DNA of 64,000 nucleotides, taken from Platerodrilus igneus (taxonomy: Eukaryota; Arthropoda; Insecta; Coleoptera; Lycidae). Below are positions 33,300 through 42,859 of this stretch, in pieces. The notes below the pieces were generated by a model that ran no database searches, was not told where the DNA came from, and saw nothing but the letters and a program-made list of their open reading frames with translations. How positions within the stretch are numbered: the stretch's first letter is position 1; each line of letters opens with the position of its first letter. Position numbers and translations under genes: made by a program. The stretch is from positions 744,001 through 808,000 of the forward strand of contig JARFIW010001187.1 of assembly GCA_036346225.1 (NCBI GenBank), in the 5' to 3' direction.

Positions 33300-34623
33300 T
33301 TAATTGTGAATAAATCTATTAACAATTTCCGTAAACGGATTATATTCAAACATAGAGTCATGTATAATTAAAGCATAAGCCTTCATCGACGGTTCAAAAT
33401 TTCTTGAAGCTTCTAATTCCATTCTTACATCAACAGTTGCATCCTTGATGCTTTCAAATTGATGACGACAGTCGATTACAAAGACAGGTGATTCCTTAAA
33501 CCTGTTGTAGTCCATTAAACATTTATTTGACGATTTGTTCGGATAGTATTTTTCCATAAAGATGCATAAGACAGGTACGCTGGCAAGTAGTCATTCTGCT
33601 CGAAATCCAAATTTAATCGACCTTGAGGGAACATCTGAGAGTTTAAAAACACTTTGACATTGGTTATATTGGCATTCGTAAAGCTTGTAGCATTTTCTTC
33701 TTTCTTATCATATTTTCCATTTTGCAGCGCTAGTAATATCCACCGAGCCTTCTCTGTTTCGTTCGATACTTTAATTCTCCATACTTGTGACTTTGATTGT
33801 GTTAGAGACGGTAATTCGTGTAGTTCCCATTTTCTGAATGCAACCATTATAGATGATTGATTTTGCATTTCCGAAAGCAGCGACGCCTTGGCGAAGTCGC
33901 TTAATGTTATATGCGGGACCTCCCATGAAATACGTTGTATTTTGAACGTTACTGTATTTCCAATCGACTTGTAGCAATTTACGTCCGACTTGGATCTGAT
34001 TAAAATCAGCTCTTGAGGCATGTTGACGATAGTTTTCTTGTAATCTTCAAAAACCCAAAATGGTTTTAGCGGTATAGCACAACTAAACCGTCCATCTTGA
34101 ATATGGTATCGGGCTTCCACCCGGTATGTGTAATAGATTTTGTTTCTGATTCTTCCATGGATACTAAACCTTTAATAGTTCTTGTAATTCCAGGGATTCG
34201 ACAGACATCTATTATTTTATTATTACCCAATTTGTATTGAATTTCCTCAAACAGAAAATATGGCGCATTTCTAGTAAACTCGTAAGCTTTAGGGTCTGGT
34301 TCTGCTGCTCTAATCGGGTCTACAGTTGTTGACGCTTCCCTTAATGTTTCCGTAGGCTTATAGGTGCCCTTTATAAATATAAAACTTTCATGGGGGTATG
34401 TGATGTTATCACTGCTCTGGATTTCAATTGAAATTCTATCGTTGTTTTCTGCATTCAATGTAAAGGGAAGATATGTATAATAATCTTCCTTTATTATAGT
34501 TTCGTCTAATTTATAACCTCCAAACACATCCAATTTGGGCACGTCCTCATATTTAAGCCTTCCAAGTTTAACGTTTTCATCACCGTGGAGATCTAAGCTG
34601 CGTTTACTTCTGCCTCCCATCAT
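33300..34623 (-). pseudogene. Major capsid protein, double jelly-roll type (two frameshifts)
   Basis: Three overlapping frames make one gene of about 440 codons. 34623-34066 begins MMGGRSKRSLDLHGDENVKL and carries KEDYYTYLPFTLNAENNDRI, TYPHESFIFIKGTYKP and FLFEEIQYKLGNNKIIDVCR. 34120-33515 carries RFSCAIPLKPFWVFEDYKKT, NMPQELILIRSKSDVNC and VAFRKWELHELPSL. 33557-33300 carries VFVIDCRHQFESIKDATVDV and KAYALIIHDSMFEYNPFT. The order of strands and the RKWELHELP block match the capsid protein of insect Polintons and adinto-like viruses, which forms pseudo-hexameric capsomers. Frameshifts lie near 34085 and near 33555. It is preceded by the 53-aa ORF with a 20-bp overlap. Confidence 0.85.
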
Positions 34624-34765
34624 TTATAACTTTTAATCCCAAAGATTTTAAGAAACGTATTTCTTCTGCTGTAAGTCTCTCGGCAACTTGACGCTTTGAC
34701 GCCGTATTCACTTCTAATCGTCTGGGGGTGTTGTAGCGTGCTTTATATACAAAATCGATAGGCAT
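34604..34765 (-). CDS. Small Polinton ORF between penton and major capsid genes (53 aa)
   Basis: ATG at 34765 begins MPIDFVYKARYNTPRRLEVN and the frame runs 53 codons, ending with LKSLGLKVINDGRQK at 34604. The stop of the penton gene lies 3 bp upstream, and the ORF overlaps the start of the major capsid gene by 20 bp, the tight packing expected of a real gene in a polycistronic block. The N-terminus MPID resembles that of the fibre-like gene (MPIDRFGR). It is basic, with no membrane segment. Function unknown; perhaps a small virion or assembly factor. Confidence 0.6.
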   Translation of the reverse strand: MPIDFVYKARYNTPRRLEVNTASKRQVAERLTAEEIRFLKSLGLKVINDGRQK

Positions 34766-34767
34766 TT

Positions 34768-35508
34768 TCAACTACTTTTTATTTCCAGTCTTACACAGGT
34801 GTATGTTTCCGGGGAAAAGTTTACCAATTCACCCAAATGATCGACTAGTCTGATTGTAATATTATCAATTTCTGTCACGCTCAGCGGATAATATATGACG
34901 TGGTTAGGTTCCTTTTCCAGATTATACCCGGGTGGTACAGATAGACTGAATTCAAATATGCTGTGGGTAAGAAAATTGTTTCTGAACAATCCGCTAGTGA
35001 TATTGGTTTCCACAAAAATGTTTGAGACCGATATTATGTTCACTTGCTGATTAGCGATATGTACGGTATCTGCAGCCAATTTGCGGTTGGTAAACCCCAA
35101 GATGCTTCCAATATTGTTTTTACGGTTTGCCCCAAAATCAATCGGTATACTGCTTCGTATAGAACATTTTAATGTATTATTGTTAGCACTCAGTTTAAAA
35201 TATTTTTCAATGTTCTCGTTGATGTCCGGCTTCTGACTGAACCATTTTTTAAAGACGTCCTGTATATATGCATTTATTTCTTCTAATTCGTATGATCCAG
35301 GTTCAATGGTTATTCTGCGATGCTCTGGATCGTTAAAGTATAAGTTATTGTTTCCTGGATGTATGTTTTGCACAGTGGTACAAGTGTACAGTCCCACTAG
35401 ACCCAAAGCATATTCACCGCCCTGCTTCAATTTAATTGGTGGGTAAATGGATCCTGTCGATATGACATTACCATACCCGAACACGCTCACTGTTTTAGCC
35501 ATTGTCAC
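34768..35508 (-). CDS. Minor capsid (penton-type, single jelly-roll) protein
   Basis: Intact 246-codon frame. It starts MTMAKTVSVFGYGN (an inner Met at 35502 is equally possible) and contains IYPPIKLKQGGEYALGLVGL, ITIEPGSYELEEINAYIQDV, GSILGFTNRKL and IDNITIRLVDHLGELVNFSP. Those blocks, a beta-strand pattern with GLYT and LGF motifs and a C-terminal IRLVD-x-x-G strand, are those of Polinton minor capsid proteins that occupy capsid vertices. The length is usual for the family. Its start overlaps the protease end by 14 bp. Confidence 0.8.
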   Translation of the reverse strand: MTMAKTVSVFGYGNVISTGSIYPPIKLKQGGEYALGLVGLYTCTTVQNIHPGNNNLYFNDPEHRRITIEPGSYELEEINAYIQDVFKKWFSQKPDINENIEKYFKLSANNNTLKCSIRSSIPIDFGANRKNNIGSILGFTNRKLAADTVHIANQQVNIISVSNIFVETNITSGLFRNNFLTHSIFEFSLSVPPGYNLEKEPNHVIYYPLSVTEIDNITIRLVDHLGELVNFSPETYTCVRLEIKSS

Positions 35509-35869
35509 TAAGAAACTTTAACACTAAATGTCCACAATTGTATGTGTTGTAAGTCTGCTCCGGTGCACTGTTGTAGTAAATTTTACAACCTCGAAAATAT
35601 CTCTCTACTTCTTCCGGCGGTCTCAAGTCTCCAAACGAATCGTAGTAATACACGCTATTTCCCCGTTTTCGGTACCCCACCCAATGTGTACCCGAACCTT
35701 TGGTGGTATCCAAATTAATCACTCCCGATTCGTTGACATGCGGTCTAATCTTCTGTAACTGATCTCTAGAAAAGACGTTGCGAAAATGAGGAATGTTAGA
35801 TGCGTGTTTCCTTATATCTACATCGGTGAGAGCTCTTCGAGGTAACTTGCTTAGTTTTTTGATACTTTT
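35495..35869 (-). CDS. Adenain-like maturation cysteine protease; start codon not found
   Basis: The open frame from 35869 to 35495 holds the compact protease domain: FRNVFSRDQLQ, GVINLDTTKGSGTHWVGYRK with the catalytic His, VYYYDSFGDLRPP with the acidic residue, and EQTYNTYNCGHLVLKFL with oxyanion Gln and nucleophilic Cys. Counting from the Met at 35722 these are H13, D28, Q56 and C63. That Met is too far downstream to be the true start; upstream codons to a TAA at 35870-35872 are homologous (VDIRKHASNIPHF) but lack ATG. The start may have mutated, or an upstream frame may be joined. The family cleaves capsid precursors during particle maturation. It overlaps the preceding gene by about 19 bp and the penton gene by 14 bp. 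Confidence 0.8.
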   Translation of the reverse strand, partial: KSIKKLSKLPRRALTDVDIRKHASNIPHFRNVFSRDQLQKIRPHVNESGVINLDTTKGSGTHWVGYRKRGNSVYYYDSFGDLRPPEEVERYFRGCKIYYNSAPEQTYNTYNCGHLVLKFLSDNG

Positions 35870-36664
35870 TTACAAATGCCACGCCCCTGTTTGTACGGTT
35901 TCAAGAATAATGCTGTGCCTTTTTTGTATGGTTTTAGAAACATTCCATTTCCTTTTTTCCCAACAGTAATGGCTTCCATAGATCTGTTGTGTCGTTCGCT
36001 CTCCTTAAGCTGCTCGTTGGCTGTCTTGACATCATTTACTGCTTTAGCTATCCCTGCAGCACCACCTGTTAGCGCCCCTAGGGCACTTAGTCCAGCGAAT
36101 ATCGGAATCAATGGCAGAAAACCTCCTTTCTGTGGAATGGGTATAATACGTGGGACTTTAATTATGCTTTTCCCACCGGCTCCTTTTATGATTTTTTTAC
36201 CAATTAGAATACCAACATCTAACAGCTTTTTCAAGTTGTCGGAACCAACTCGGTCTATTGCGGATCGTATTTTCTTCAAAAATCCACCTTTAAAACTTAT
36301 TTTCTTCTTTAAACCCATACCCATTTTTCTCTTCGCTTTCATAGCGTTTGTCACAAACCAAGCTGCGGCTTTTTCCCCAAACTTTGCGTTTTAGACTTAA
36401 CTCTCCCCAGGCTTCTTCTTCTAAAATTTTATCTGCTCGGTGTCTGGCTGGAAGATCGTCGGGGTACTTGGAGTATGCAATGTCGTGGTCTTTACACAAT
36501 TTATCTAATTCGTTTATTCCAGGATCACCTCTTGCTAAGCGTTCATCCAACTTTGTACCAGGACCGCAGTACTGATAACCTGGAATATGCAGCTCAAACG
36601 GTAACCTGTTTATAGCGCTGTTGATTAAACCCTCTCCAGAACAGATAATCATGTGTTTACTCAA
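35851..36664 (-). pseudogene. PLA2-domain virion protein with glycine-rich hydrophobic segment (one frameshift)
   Basis: The first frame (36664-36290) has a phospholipase A2-like domain. The calcium-loop motif YCGPG is at residues 32-36 and the catalytic His-Asp pair with downstream Tyr (HDIAY) at 60-64, similar to the PLA2 domain in parvovirus VP1 unique regions. The second frame (36354-35851) continues with basic KMGMGLKKKISFKGGFLKK, a hydrophobic Gly/Ala segment (LIPIFAGLSALGALTGGAAG) and repeated MFLKPYKKG/LFLKPYKQG motifs. One indel near 36350 joins them into a single original gene of about 270 codons. In this family the PLA2 and amphipathic parts are thought to help particles leave endosomes; that role is inferred here. 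Confidence 0.75.
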
Positions 36665-36798
36665 AAAAATCTCAAACTATACTAAATAAATAAACAACGA
36701 GTCTATTTATACTTTTTCAAAAAAAATTTACAATATATTTACAATAACAATACATTTACATCCACGTCTCTTGGGCTGTCTTTTATAAAATACTCTTT

Positions 36799-37599
36799 CT
36801 AGTTATCACCATAACCAGAATCTTCAGATTCCGACAAATTTAAACGTCTAAACATTTCCACGAATGTTCTTGTACGTATCACTTCTTGCACAAATATATC
36901 CGGAAAACATATAACCAGCTCCAACGCATTTAGTGCGCTCTGATTCAATTCGTTGTAGAATAAAATATTACCAATTCGAACTTCACCTTCAATCAAGATT
37001 TTAATTCGTTTCTCCCCTTCAGTCAGAGTATTAAACCGATCGCAATCATTTAAATTAGAATTAGCAACAAACCCTACTAATTCGCTGTATAATGCTGGGA
37101 AGTCACGATTTTTCAGCTGCTTAAGTTGATACTCAAACAACTCTCGCATATGGAATAGTTTACGGCACTCCAATTCATTTATAACTATCGAGCTATCACC
37201 CATTATTATTTTTAACTGGAACGTTTCGTCCTCGGTTGTTCCACACACTGGCGACAGAGTGATAAAGAACGGAGCTCCTAGTTGTATGTGTAGATCTTCC
37301 ATTTCGGGTGCATCATTTAATCGAGTGTTTAGCACGTCACGAGAAAATACGTTGATTTGAAATTCCACTTGAAAATTTGTAAATGCTAACCAATTTTCGT
37401 ATGTCAATTCCAGAACATGGCTGCTACAATATTTCTTGCTACACACCAATCGTAATACGGGTTTTATTCTCTGGTTTATAACAAACCCAATTTCCACATT
37501 ATGAGGGTGTTCACCCAATTCACTTAAACTATACGTAAACTTATTAATCAGATTTTCGGTATACGAAACTTGTGCATCATTAACATCTACAGACTCCAT
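36799..37599 (-). CDS. Unknown Polinton protein (266 aa, intact)
   Basis: An undamaged frame beginning MESVDVNDAQVSYTENLINK and ending LSESEDSGYGDN. It is rich in beta-strand-like alternating stretches in the first half (VEIGFVINQRIKPVLRLVCS, WLAFTNFQVEFQINVFSR) and helical in the second (RELFEYQLKQLKNRDFPALY, ELNQSALNALELVICFPDIF). It has an acidic C-terminus and no signal peptide or membrane segment. Cysteines are scattered rather than in zinc-ligand spacing. I do not recognise the fold. Being intact while neighbours are broken, and lying at the upstream end of the minus-strand gene block, it may be an early or regulatory protein. Confidence 0.7.
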   Translation of the reverse strand: MESVDVNDAQVSYTENLINKFTYSLSELGEHPHNVEIGFVINQRIKPVLRLVCSKKYCSSHVLELTYENWLAFTNFQVEFQINVFSRDVLNTRLNDAPEMEDLHIQLGAPFFITLSPVCGTTEDETFQLKIIMGDSSIVINELECRKLFHMRELFEYQLKQLKNRDFPALYSELVGFVANSNLNDCDRFNTLTEGEKRIKILIEGEVRIGNILFYNELNQSALNALELVICFPDIFVQEVIRTRTFVEMFRRLNLSESEDSGYGDN

Positions 37600-37787
37600 T
37601 ACTTTGCACTGATTTCACCGAGATGACTGAGAAGGAATCCTGTGCGGCTCGTCCTTTTAAATGTTTAAGAATTGTTGTTGCGCATGCGTAAATTGTACTC
37701 AGGTGACTTAGAATGATAAATATTCGAATTATATTAACATTTTTATTTATAAATTTACCATAAAATACACATACAAAACTTTTACAA

Positions 37788-38027
37788 TTATAATTTTTCT
37801 ATATAGCTCAAAAAGCATTCCATAAAGTCTCTCAATAAATTTAATTCTTCAAATTTATCCAATAATTCATGGTAATTTATTTGATTCCGGTCGAATTGAT
37901 CACAAACAGTCCATGCTTGTTGCAACTTTATCCACCTGGAGTCGTCATTACATGATCTGACATCATCACCATAAATATAACCACGTTCGATATCAATCCT
38001 AGCATCACTCAAACTCCGCTGAAACAT
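37788..38027 (-). CDS. Unknown small Polinton protein (79 aa)
   Basis: Frame beginning MFQRSLSDARIDIERGYIYG and ending FMECFLSYIEKL. The C-terminal half is strongly helical (INYHELLDKFEELNLLRD). It is the first minus-strand gene beside the divergent promoter region shared with polB. No homolog recognised. It could be a leader or regulatory protein. Size and helix pattern favour a real gene, but that is not proven. Confidence 0.45.
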   Translation of the reverse strand: MFQRSLSDARIDIERGYIYGDDVRSCNDDSRWIKLQQAWTVCDQFDRNQINYHELLDKFEELNLLRDFMECFLSYIEKL

Positions 38028-38322
38028 TACTATACCGTCATTTAATGGATATCATTGTATCTACTTTTATGCTGTATTTTGTACTGAACATAGAGAAATC
38101 GTGCTCGTATTTTATACGATTTGAGCTGTCCTTGTTACCGAAATCACCCAAACTTTCTAAGGTTTATTGTGAAAGGTGACCTTTGCCTTCTTCATTAATG
38201 TTTTCTTTTAAAAAAATTTCAGGCTCGAAATGTCTGTAAACAATTAGAGTAGAAGTGAAAGTTAAAGTGATACATCCTATAATTATAGTTGTAGTGCGTA
38301 AGCAAGAAGCAAATTAATTTTT

Positions 38323-38501
38323 ACCGACGTGATTAGACTAGTTTGGAATGTTACTCAAGGTTAAACGACGCTGGGTTTTTTCTAATTTAAAAGTAAACTA
38401 CCTAATTGATTTTACCGATGTGAATAGACTGGTTTGAAATGTTACTCAAGGTTAAACGACGCTGGGTTTCACCTAATTTAAAAGTAAACTAGCTAATTAT
38501 A
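38323..38501. promoter_or_regulatory. Two-copy 91-bp tandem repeat in the divergent promoter region upstream of polB
   Basis: Unit 1 (38323-38413) and unit 2 (from 38414) share AATGTTACTCAAGGTTAAAC followed by GACGCTGGGTTT and CTAATTTAAAAGTAAACTA. A TATA-like TATAAAAG lies immediately downstream at about 38511-38518, and the polB ATG is at 38615. The repeats sit where transcription diverges into the minus-strand block and into polB, so they are candidates for activator sites. This is inferred from position only. Confidence 0.6.
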
Positions 38502-38614
38502 CCAATTATGTATAAAAGCATGGTACGAGGCGATATAAATTCAGTTTCTGCTTAGTCTTTGACTAGTTACAACGGTTAAAAAGCTTTGACCAGTTTTAAT
38601 TTTCTTATAGAAAA

Positions 38615-41600
38615 ATGTCTTCATTTGTGTGCAACGTCTGTGGGGGTGGCTTTTCCAGAAACGATCATTTAAAACGACATCTGCTCCAGCAGCATGACGT
38701 AGCATCGAAATCCACCGGTCCTTTTGTTTGCGATGTGTGCCCGGCATCCTTCTCGCGGAAGGACAGCCTAAAACGTCACAAGAATGCCAAGCATGGTGCA
38801 GTGGTACCAGTTGCAGGCCCATCCGGGGTCAAACGACCAGCTGCGTCGACGGTTGAGGGACCTGCCCCCAAGAAGTCGCGAAGATGCGAAGAGTGTGATG
38901 TGGACGTCACCAACTTGGCAGCCCACCAGCGCTCCAACACTCACAAGACTGCTGCTAGCTGTGTCCTGGATTGTAGGTGGTTGTAGCTACCGCTTTTAAA
39001 ACAAGAGTAGCTACATACAGAATTAAAAATGCTAATACTAGTGGTATGTATACTTTCAAAACATTGAATGAGTGTTTAACCTAGTTATTTCTAGACATCT
39101 CAGAATTTTTGCGTCAGCAGAAAGAGAGGTCCATCGCATTAGTTGGTGAGAAATTAAAGATCACCTATCCTCAAGGTTAACTTGAGGTGTTTGGTGGTTA
39201 CACCAAGATGGACAGTGTTGAAGATGTTAAATCTTTCAACACTCGAAATGTTGTGGTCACCTCCTCCAGTAACCTAGGGGGAGATCTACAATTCCTTTAT
39301 GGAGGTAATGTCGGCAAAGTCTGAGGAGTTCCAGGAGCGTGATTCTGGTTAGTTACTACAATTATTGATTTTTTCTAATTTGTAAGTTTTAGGATGGAGT
39401 CTGAAACAGGCGTTGTACTTGGAGATTAATGTAAACAAGTACAACCCTTTGCGTGGGTCTTCGTACATCGAGCTCCCCAAATGGGTTCGAAACACCAGAG
39501 CTGTTATTAATATACAAAATGAGGACAACGCATGCTTTGCCTGGTGTGTTGTGGCTGCGCTCTACCCCGGTGCTCACGATCCGCAAAGGGTTGGTAGCTA
39601 CCCCCATTACAGCACCATTCTCAATTTGACAGGACTGCAGTTCCCAATGCTCATAAAGGACATACCCCGGTTCGAGGAGCAGAATGCTATAAGCATTAAT
39701 GTTTTTGGTATAGAAGGCAAGTCGATTGTGGGACCGCTTCACTTTACAGCACGCAAGAGGGATCGACATGTCAATCTTTTGTACATCCAGGAAGGAGATA
39801 CAAATCATTTTTGTTTGATCAACAATTTAAGCGGATTGGTTAAAACTCAGCTATCTGCCCGCACAGGACTCAATCTGTTATGCGATGGATGCCTGATATA
39901 TTTTCGTTCGGAGGAGGAGTTACACCGACATACAGAGCATGAATGCAACCATATTGTGACTACAATGCCGACTGCAGCTAAATGTGTGCTGGAATTTGTT
40001 GATATTCACAAACAAATGACCGTACCGTTTGTGATATACGCTGATTTCGAGTCGGTGCTAAAACCTATTAGTACTGCTATTCCAGATACATCTTCTTCGT
40101 TCACGAATAGCATCCAGGAACACAAGCCGTACAGCTTCGCATACTACATAAAATGTTCATACGATGACTCGTTTAACAAGTTTGAGCTGTACAGGGGGCC
40201 TGAAGCTGCCAAAGTGTTTATGCAGAAGTTGGAAGAAGAAGCTCGACGACTGGGTGAGATTTTAAAAACAAACACCCCCATGCATCCAATGGAACCCCTA
40301 GATGAGTTGTTGTTTCATATGACAGTGGATTGCGGAATTTGTAAAAAGCCTCTTGGGAGTGAAAGAGTTAGGGATCACGACCACTTGACTGGTCGCTTTC
40401 GCTCCGCTGCACACCCGCAGTGCAATATAAAGTACAGGGTACCTCATTTCATCCCTGTTGTATTTCACAATTTAAGCGGGTACGATAGCCATTTTATTGT
40501 GAAGGAGTTGGGGTATGATAAAGAGAGGATCACTGTAATCCCTAATAATAAGGAGCGCTTCGTATCGTTCACTAAAAATGTGAGGTTATATGGTGAACAA
40601 CCAGAGGAGTGTGATGGCGAGTCTGAAGAATCTGACAATACAGCGGTACAGCTCAAGTTTATAGACTCGTTAAGATTCATGGCTTCATCGTTGGACAAGT
40701 TGAGTCAGAATCTTGATACTACTCAGTTTGTGGAGACTCGCAAATACTACCCCGATGAGCAAGAGTTTGTGTTGTTGACGCGGAAAGGTGTTTTTCCATA
40801 CAACTATATTACCGATGCTGTAGTACTGAACGAGACATCATTACCACCGAAAGAAGCCTTTTTTAATAATTTAACATCTACGGATATCAGCGATGCGGAC
40901 TACGAGTACGCACAGAAGGTGTGGAATACGTTTGGCATTTGCACGCTTGGGGAGTATAGCGATTTATACCTGAAAACTGATGTGCTACTACTTGCAGATA
41001 TTTTTGAAAACTTCCGTTCTGTATGCAGGCAGACGTATGATCTGGATCCGTGCCAGTACCTGACAGCTCCAAGTTTGAGCTGGGATGCGATGCTTAAGCA
41101 TACTGGTGTAAAACTGAGCTGTTGATGGACATTAGCATGCATAATTTTATTAAGGCTGGAATCAGGGGAGGCTTGACTCAATGCAGCCAACGATATGCTA
41201 GAGCGAATAATAGGTATATGGAGAATTACAACCCTGACGAGCCATCCAAGTACCTAGCATATCTGGATGCTAATAATCTTTATGGGTGGGCAATGAGACA
41301 GCACCTGCCCATTGGTGATTTTAGATGGATGGATGCTAGAAAGATTGCTCTCCTGAAAGAACTAATTTTGAATATACCTGAAACCAACGAGAAAGGTTAT
41401 ATTCTAGAAGTAGATCTGAGTATCCCGAACATCTACACCATTCCCACAACGATCTACCCTTCTGTCCTAAAACATGGTACCTCCATCACCCAAATCAAAG
41501 ACCCCTAAATTGTTAGCAACTCTGTCGGAAAAGAAAAACTATATTATTCATTATCGGAATTTGCAACAGTGTATGCGATACGGTCTAAAACTAAAAGCAA

Positions 41601-42483
41601 TCCACCGGGTTTTAGAGTTTACTCAGTCTCCATGGTTGAAGGCGTATATCGACCTTAACACCGGGTTGAGGATGTCGGCGAAAAACGCATTTGAGAAAGA
41701 CTTTATAAATTAATGAATAATGCGGTGTTCGGGAAGACTATGGAGAACGTGGACAAACGTGTAGATGTGAAAATCGTGACCCGGTGGGATGCTTCTGGTA
41801 AATGGTTGTGTGCGAACAAGCTAATTGCTCGACCTAACTTTAACAGTTGCTTAGTGTTGGGGGAAAATCTGGCAATTATACAGATGAATCGTGTAAAAGT
41901 GAAGTACGACAAGCCGATTTATGCAGGATTGTCAATTTTAGATCTGTCCAAAACTTTCACTACAGTACTATGGTTCCTCTGTATGGTCCCAGATTGTCCC
42001 TGCTTTATACAGATACAGACTCCTTAGTGTATAGTGTGCAAACTGAAGACTTGTATAGTGACATTAGTGCAAACATTGAGCATTTTGATACAAGTGATTA
42101 CCCTCCAAACAATAAGTACAATATACCGCGTGTGAACAAAAAGTTGTGGGAAATTTAAAGACGAGTTTTGGGGCGATTTGGTGTTGGAATTTGTAGGTAG
42201 TAGGGCTAAGTCCTACTGCATAGTGAGTGAGAAAGACATTGTTAAAAAAATTAAGGGTGTTAGTCGTAGTGTGGTGGCGGGGATTAGTGTAGATAGCTTT
42301 AGGGGGGTGGTGGTTAACAATGATGATGCCCTCATAAATACGATGGTATCAATCCGGAGTAAGAAACACCAACTTTATACACAGCTTATTAATAAAATCA
42401 GTTTATCGGGCGCAGATGACAAGCGTTACGTCATCCCCGGAAGCATATCAACCTACGCATGGGGGCATAAGGATATAAGATAG
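38615..42483 (+). pseudogene. Protein-primed DNA polymerase B (Polinton type) with N-terminal zinc fingers; many lesions
   Basis: N-terminal part (38615-38986): two C2H2 fingers (FVCNVCGGGFSRNDHLKRH, FVCDVCPASFSRKDSLKRH) and a CEEC knuckle. The large frame 39413-41125 (570 codons) has, in its own numbering, a CFAW (C41) and NHF (H132) pair in a papain-like region. It also has another zinc finger (C157/C160), Exo I YADFES (D211, E213), an Endonuclease-VII-like zinc motif CGIC/DHDH (307-324), Exo II NLSGYDSHF and Exo III YSDLYLKTD. Palm motifs follow in later frames: [23 protein letters not shown] and YTDTDS. It would replicate the element from a protein-bound end. Breaks: frame changes near 38970, 39178, 39318, 41114, 41470, 41705, 41965 and 42145, and an in-frame TAG at 39082-39084. 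A 45-nt intron lies at 39348-39392. Confidence 0.92.
39348..39392 (+). other. 45-nt spliceosomal intron within polB
   Basis: The segment begins GTTAGTTACTAC and ends TTTGTAAGTTTTAG, with a pyrimidine-rich run before the AG. Removing it joins a codon interrupted after its first base and restores the conserved Trp after ERDSG, placing the coding sequence in frame with the 39413 reading. Length is at the short end of insect introns. Confidence 0.75.
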
Positions 42484-42506
42484 TTGTTTATATTTGTATA
42501 TATTTT

Positions 42507-42510
<4 letters not shown>

Positions 42511-42540
<30 letters not shown>
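42511..42540. repeat. (TA)n microsatellite downstream of polB
   Basis: Thirty bp of alternating T/A just after the polB stop. A short AT-rich tail with two copies of ACATTAATCTCTTTTT-x-TTACAGGT follows (around 42698-42760). Confidence 0.95.
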
Positions 42541-42543
<3 letters not shown>

Positions 42544-42859
42544 TGTAAGTTAGTTATAAGACATACCTACCATCCCCATCCTTAAAATTTCCTTCATTCC
42601 CGGCGATATGTGTTTACCTCCACGTGGTGTCGCTGGACGGTAAAACATATTGTTAGATTATGTTTTATTGACCGAAAACACGTTTCCTCTTTTTTACATT
42701 AATCTCTTTTTATTACAGGTCTATTTAAACAACACATTAATCTCTTTTTTGTTACAGGTTAAACTACTTGGATTCGGCTACACACAGGAAATAATGTTAT
42801 ACTTTGTAAAAATTGTATTCTATAAGTTTATTAAACTGTAAATTGGATAAAATAAATTA

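Noticed and set aside
33083..33313. 76-codon plus-strand ORF over the GC-rich minisatellite
   Set aside because: Its sequence is just the translated repeat unit.
35876..36394. 172-codon plus-strand ORF
   Set aside because: Antisense shadow of the PLA2/virion protein gene, which has clear motifs on the minus strand.
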